DNA of 8,672 nt from Myxococcales bacterium (GTDB lineage: Bacteria > Myxococcota > Polyangia > Fen-1088), in NCBI GenBank assembly GCA_003155465.1, contig PMCR01000517.1, forward strand, positions 1 to 8,672, in the 5' to 3' direction. The translations under genes were made by a program, and so were the position numbers. Below, in pieces: positions 5,448-8,672 of the stretch (position 1 is its first letter; each line of letters opens with the position of its first letter). The notes under the pieces were generated by a model. The model saw only the letters and a program-made list of their open reading frames with translations, had not been told where the DNA came from and made no database searches.

Positions 5448-8317
5448 TACTTGTACGCCTCGACCGGCGGGCAGGAGCACACGAATTGTCGGTCGCCTAG
5501 CACATTGTTCAGTCGTCCCACCGACGGCCAGAACTTGCGGCCGCGCAGCCAGGGCAAGGGATAGGCGGCACGCTCGCGAGCATATGGGTGCGTCCACTCG
5601 GTGGCGACCAGGGACTCGGCTGTGTGGGGCGAGTTCTTGAGCAGGTTGTCTTCGCGCGGCTGTGCGCCCGACTCGATTTCGCGGATCTCCTGTCGGATCG
5701 CGATCATGGCTTCACAGAAACGGTCCAACTCCGCGCGCGACTCGCTCTCGGTGGGCTCAATCATCAGGGTTCCCGCGATGGGGAATGACATGGTCGGAGC
5801 ATGGAATCCGTAGTCCATCAGGCGCTTGGCCACGTCTTCAGCCTCGATGCCCGCGCTCTTCTTGAGCGGCCGCAGGTCCACGATGCACTCATGCGCCACG
5901 CGGCCGTTCTCGCCTCGATACACGACGGGATAGTGGGGATGCAGGCGCTCGGCGACGTAGTTCGCATTGAGGATGGCGAACTCGGTGGCCCGCTTGAGCC
6001 CGGCCGCACCCATCATGCGCGCATACGCCCACGCGATTAGCAGAATGTTGGCGCTGCCCCAGGGCGCAGCAGCCACCGCGCCGATGGCGTCGCGCCCGCC
6101 CACGGGCACCACGGGATGCCCCGGGAGGAACTCGACCAGGTGGCCGGCCACCGCGATGGGACCCATGCCCGGGCCGCCTCCCCCGTGGGGGCTGGCAAAG
6201 GTCTTGTGCAAATTGATGTGACAGACATCGGCGCCGATCTCGGCGGGCCGACAAAGCCCGACCTGGCCGTTCATGTTGGCGCCGTCCATGTACACCTGGC
6301 CGCCGTGCTCGTGGACGATCGCGCACAACCGCTGGACGTTCTTCTCGAACACGCCGTGGGTCGAGGGATAGGTGAGCATGAGCGCGGCGAGACGGTCCTT
6401 GTGCTCGGTCGCCTTGGCCGCGAGATCAGCTTCGTCGACGTTGCCGCCGGCGTCGCAGACCACCCCCACCACCTTGAACCCGGCCATGACCGCGGACGCC
6501 GGGTTGGTGCCGTGGGCCGAGGCGGGAATCAAGCACACGTCGCGATGGCCTTGGCCGCGTCGGGTGTGATAGCGGCGAATAACCAGCAGGCCCGCGTACT
6601 CGCCTTGCGAGCCCGCGTTGGGTTGCAGCGACACACCCCGAAAGCCGGTGACCGTCGCCAGAATATGCTCCAGTTCGCTGAACACGGCGTGGTAGCCCTC
6701 GGCCTGGTTGGCCGGCGCAAAGGGATGCAAACGGCTCCATTCGGGCCAACTGATGGGCAGCATTTCGGCCGTGGCATTCAGCTTCATGGTGCACGAGCCG
6801 AGCGGAATCATCGAGTGCGCCAGCGACAGATCGCGCGCCTCCAGCCGCCGAATGTAGCGCAACATCTCGGTCTCGGAATGGTACTGGGAAAAGACTGGGT
6901 GTAGCAGGTACGTGCTCTTGCGCAGAAGAGCGTCGGGGATGGGGGGATCGACCTCCCGGGCCAGGGCCACGACATCGGGAAGCTTGCGCCCCGGAGCGGC
7001 CAACACCGCGAGGATGTCGGACACGTCGGCTTCGCTGGTGGTCTCGTCGAGGGAGATCGTGATCGCCGCTGGGCCCAGCGGTCGGAAGTTCATCCCGGCG
7101 GCCTCGGCATGATCGTGCCAGGTCTTCACGTCAGCGGCCAGTCCCTCCACGCGAACCGTGTCGAAGAACGGCCCCCGCCACACGCGCAGGCCCAGGCGCG
7201 CCAGGCCCTCGGCCAGCACCGAAGTCAACTGGGCCACCCGCTCGGCGATGGCGCGAATCCCGCGCGGCCCGTGGTACACGGCGTACATGCTCGCCATCAC
7301 GGCGAGCAAGACCTGTGACGTGCAGATGTTGCTGGTGGCCTTGTCGCGCCGGATGTGTTGCTCGCGGGTCTGCAGGGCCATGCGCAAGGCGGTGCGGCCA
7401 TGCGCATCGACGGACACGCCGATGAGCCGCCCGGGCATCTTGCGCACAAGTTCCTTGCGGGTCGCGAAAAAGGCGGCATGGGGGCCGCCGTAGCCCAGCG
7501 GCGTGCCGAAACGCTGCGTGCTTCCCAGCGCTACATCCGCGCCGAATTCACCAGGGGGTAGGAGCATCGCCAGGCTGAGCAGGTCCGCCGCTACGGCCAC
7601 GCGCGCGCCGGCCGCGTGCGCGCGTTCGCAGAAGGCGCGGTAGTCGACCACGCTGCCGTCGGTGGTGGGATACTGCACAAGCGCCCCGAAGACGCGGTTG
7701 TCAAAGGCGAAGCGCTCGTGGTTGCCCACCACCACCTCGATGCCACGCGCCTCAGCCCGGGTCGCGATGACCGCCAGGGTCTGCGGGTGGCATAGCTCAG
7801 AGACGAAAAACAGGTTGGCATCGTCGCGCTCCGCCAAGCCGGCAAACATGTGCATGGCCTCGGCTGCAGCCGTGGCTTCGTCGAGAAGGGACGCGCCCGC
7901 GACCTCCATGGCGGTCAGGTCCATGATCATGGTCTGGAAATTGAGCAGTGCCTCCAGGCGGCCCTGCGAAATCTCTGCCTGGTAGGGCGTGTACTGGGTG
8001 TACCAGCCGGGGTTTTCTAGGATGTTGCGCTTGATGACCGGCGGCACGATGCAGTCGTGGTAGCCCACGCCGATGTACGAGCGAAATATGCGGTTGTGGG
8101 TGGCCAGCCGGCGAGCCTCGGCCAGAAGCTGGTGCTCGGAAAGGGGAGGTGGCAGGTCGAGCGGCGCGGGGGACCGGATGGAGGCCGGGATTGTCTGGCT
8201 GACCAGCTCGTCGAGCGAGCGGGCGCCCACCACCTTCAGCATGGCACCGAGGTCGGTGTCGTCGGGGCCGATGTGGCGCTGAGAGAAGAGTTCTGTCGGA
8301 TCGAGTGAGGACGGCAT
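5447..8317 (-). CDS. gcvP: Glycine dehydrogenase (decarboxylating), P-protein of glycine cleavage
   Basis: This 956-residue protein matches the single-chain P-protein (about 957 residues in E. coli). It decarboxylates glycine with pyridoxal phosphate and passes the aminomethyl group to the lipoyl arm of GcvH. The N-terminal half starts with [10 protein letters not shown] and carries [20 protein letters not shown] and [20 protein letters not shown]. The C-terminal half carries [55 protein letters not shown] and then HINLHKTF followed by SPHGGGGPG; Lys705 in LHKTF is the cofactor lysine. Both halves are full length, with no frameshift. The ATG at 8317 directly follows the gcvH TAG, with GAAGG at 8322-8326 as ribosome binding site, and its stop overlaps the argJ start. 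Expression is therefore expected to follow an upstream gcv promoter outside the window. Confidence 0.98.
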   Translation of the reverse strand: MPSSLDPTELFSQRHIGPDDTDLGAMLKVVGARSLDELVSQTIPASIRSPAPLDLPPPLSEHQLLAEARRLATHNRIFRSYIGVGYHDCIVPPVIKRNILENPGWYTQYTPYQAEISQGRLEALLNFQTMIMDLTAMEVAGASLLDEATAAAEAMHMFAGLAERDDANLFFVSELCHPQTLAVIATRAEARGIEVVVGNHERFAFDNRVFGALVQYPTTDGSVVDYRAFCERAHAAGARVAVAADLLSLAMLLPPGEFGADVALGSTQRFGTPLGYGGPHAAFFATRKELVRKMPGRLIGVSVDAHGRTALRMALQTREQHIRRDKATSNICTSQVLLAVMASMYAVYHGPRGIRAIAERVAQLTSVLAEGLARLGLRVWRGPFFDTVRVEGLAADVKTWHDHAEAAGMNFRPLGPAAITISLDETTSEADVSDILAVLAAPGRKLPDVVALAREVDPPIPDALLRKSTYLLHPVFSQYHSETEMLRYIRRLEARDLSLAHSMIPLGSCTMKLNATAEMLPISWPEWSRLHPFAPANQAEGYHAVFSELEHILATVTGFRGVSLQPNAGSQGEYAGLLVIRRYHTRRGQGHRDVCLIPASAHGTNPASAVMAGFKVVGVVCDAGGNVDEADLAAKATEHKDRLAALMLTYPSTHGVFEKNVQRLCAIVHEHGGQVYMDGANMNGQVGLCRPAEIGADVCHINLHKTFASPHGGGGPGMGPIAVAGHLVEFLPGHPVVPVGGRDAIGAVAAAPWGSANILLIAWAYARMMGAAGLKRATEFAILNANYVAERLHPHYPVVYRGENGRVAHECIVDLRPLKKSAGIEAEDVAKRLMDYGFHAPTMSFPIAGTLMIEPTESESRAELDRFCEAMIAIRQEIREIESGAQPREDNLLKNSPHTAESLVATEWTHPYARERAAYPLPWLRGRKFWPSVGRLNNVLGDRQFVCSCPPVEAYK
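5458..5461 (-). promoter_or_regulatory. Ribosome binding site inside gcvP for argJ
   Basis: On the minus strand, GAGG stands 10 nt before the ATG at 5447, within the last codons of gcvP. It supports translation starting at the TAATG junction rather than at the longer upstream open frame. Confidence 0.5.
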
Positions 8318-8672
8318 CTAGCCTTCGTGGTCCTTCAGGAACTCCTCGTAGGCCGCGGCGTTCATCAGCCCCTTTAGATCATCAGGGCTGGACATCTCGA
8401 TCTGCGCCATCCAGCCGCCGTCGTAGGGATCCTCGTTCACGTACTCGGGGGAATCCTGCAGCGGGGAATTGACTTTGACCACCTTGCCGGATACCGGGGC
8501 GTAGACGTCGGACACTGCCTTGACCGATTCCACGGACCCGAACACCTCGTGCGCCTTCAGCACTTCGCCCTCGTTGGGCAGATCCACTTGCGTCACATCC
8601 CCGAGTTGGTCGACGGCGAACTGGGTGATTCCTATTGTGACCAGGTTGCCTTCCTGGCGGGCCCACTCGTGG
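8318..8672 (-). CDS. gcvH: Glycine cleavage system H protein, 5' end cut by window edge
   Basis: This is the lipoyl carrier of the glycine cleavage system, which shuttles the aminomethyl group and electrons between the P, T and L proteins. The frame is open to the window edge and gives 117 residues beginning HEWARQEGNLVTIGITQFAV, the conserved start of H proteins after about 8-12 missing residues. The lipoylated lysine is seen in GSVESVKAVS (codon 8519-8521), and the LPNEG, YAPVSGKVVKVN and DPYDGGWM segments are all present. A GTG at 8596 could be mistaken for a start, but it lies inside the conserved fold, so the true start is beyond the window. The TAG stop touches the gcvP ATG with no gap. 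A gcvT gene probably lies upstream. Confidence 0.97.
   Translation of the reverse strand, partial: HEWARQEGNLVTIGITQFAVDQLGDVTQVDLPNEGEVLKAHEVFGSVESVKAVSDVYAPVSGKVVKVNSPLQDSPEYVNEDPYDGGWMAQIEMSSPDDLKGLMNAAAYEEFLKDHEG

Noticed and set aside
5448..5597. Longer argJ start adding 50 residues upstream
   Set aside because: The extra residues would lie inside gcvP and do not resemble an ArgJ N-terminus; the ATG at 5447 overlaps the gcvP stop and has a GAGG upstream.
4612..5640. 342-residue plus-strand open frame
   Set aside because: It is antisense to argJ and the end of gcvP, both recognised on the minus strand by catalytic motifs.
6116..6904. 262-residue plus-strand open frame
   Set aside because: It lies wholly antisense to the conserved C-terminal half of gcvP and shows no family resemblance; high GC keeps it open.
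8318..8596. Complete short gcvH starting at GTG 8596
   Set aside because: The frame continues upstream with conserved H-protein residues (HEWARQEG and on), so this is an internal codon and the gene is simply cut by the window edge.

Overview
The window is GC-rich, tightly packed bacterial DNA. Its gene families point to a myxobacterium or a related deltaproteobacterial-type lineage. The clues are a Gly/Thr/Ser-rich repeat lipoprotein with Cys-rich C-terminal modules, an ECF sigma factor overlapping a one-span membrane protein with a Pro/Ala-rich periplasmic arm, and a secreted protein of the 'CPDE' type. The lineage is inferred from these gene styles, not from a marker gene.

Region 1 (1-3603, + strand) is a probable operon of envelope and regulatory genes. 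It holds the tail of an unidentified protein (1-78), a probable exported protein (81-1010), an ECF sigma-70 factor (1055-1615), a putative membrane anti-sigma partner joined to it by an ATGA overlap (1612-2580), and a lipoprotein (2587-3603). The lipoprotein has a lipobox, a long Gly-rich spacer and two tandem six-cysteine modules. Gaps are 2 bp, 44 bp, a 4-bp overlap and 6 bp. The simplest reading is a sigma/anti-sigma pair travelling with envelope proteins it may regulate or sense.

Region 2 (3604-4130) is the convergent intergenic stretch. It is not empty: 3747-4059 is the wreck of an integrase-core (rve-type) transposase. Three recognisable pieces (N-terminal, central, C-terminal) lie in three different frames and are joined by two large internal deletions. 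The 143 bp before it and the 71 bp after it contain no gene that I can see.

Region 3 (4131-8672, - strand) is core metabolism, transcribed right to left: gcvH (5' end cut off by the window edge), then gcvP, then argJ. gcvH and gcvP abut exactly (TAG then ATG), and gcvP and argJ share one base (TAATG), so the three are very probably co-transcribed and translationally coupled. GcvH carries the lipoyl arm and GcvP decarboxylates glycine in the glycine cleavage system; gcvT is probably just outside the window. ArgJ makes N-acetylglutamate and ornithine for arginine synthesis. Coupling it to glycine cleavage is unusual.

I did not find a convincing new defence or mobile system. The observations most worth following are the sigma/anti-sigma/Cys-module lipoprotein cluster, the scrambled transposase remnant, and the gcvP-argJ coupling together with an altered signature in ArgJ.
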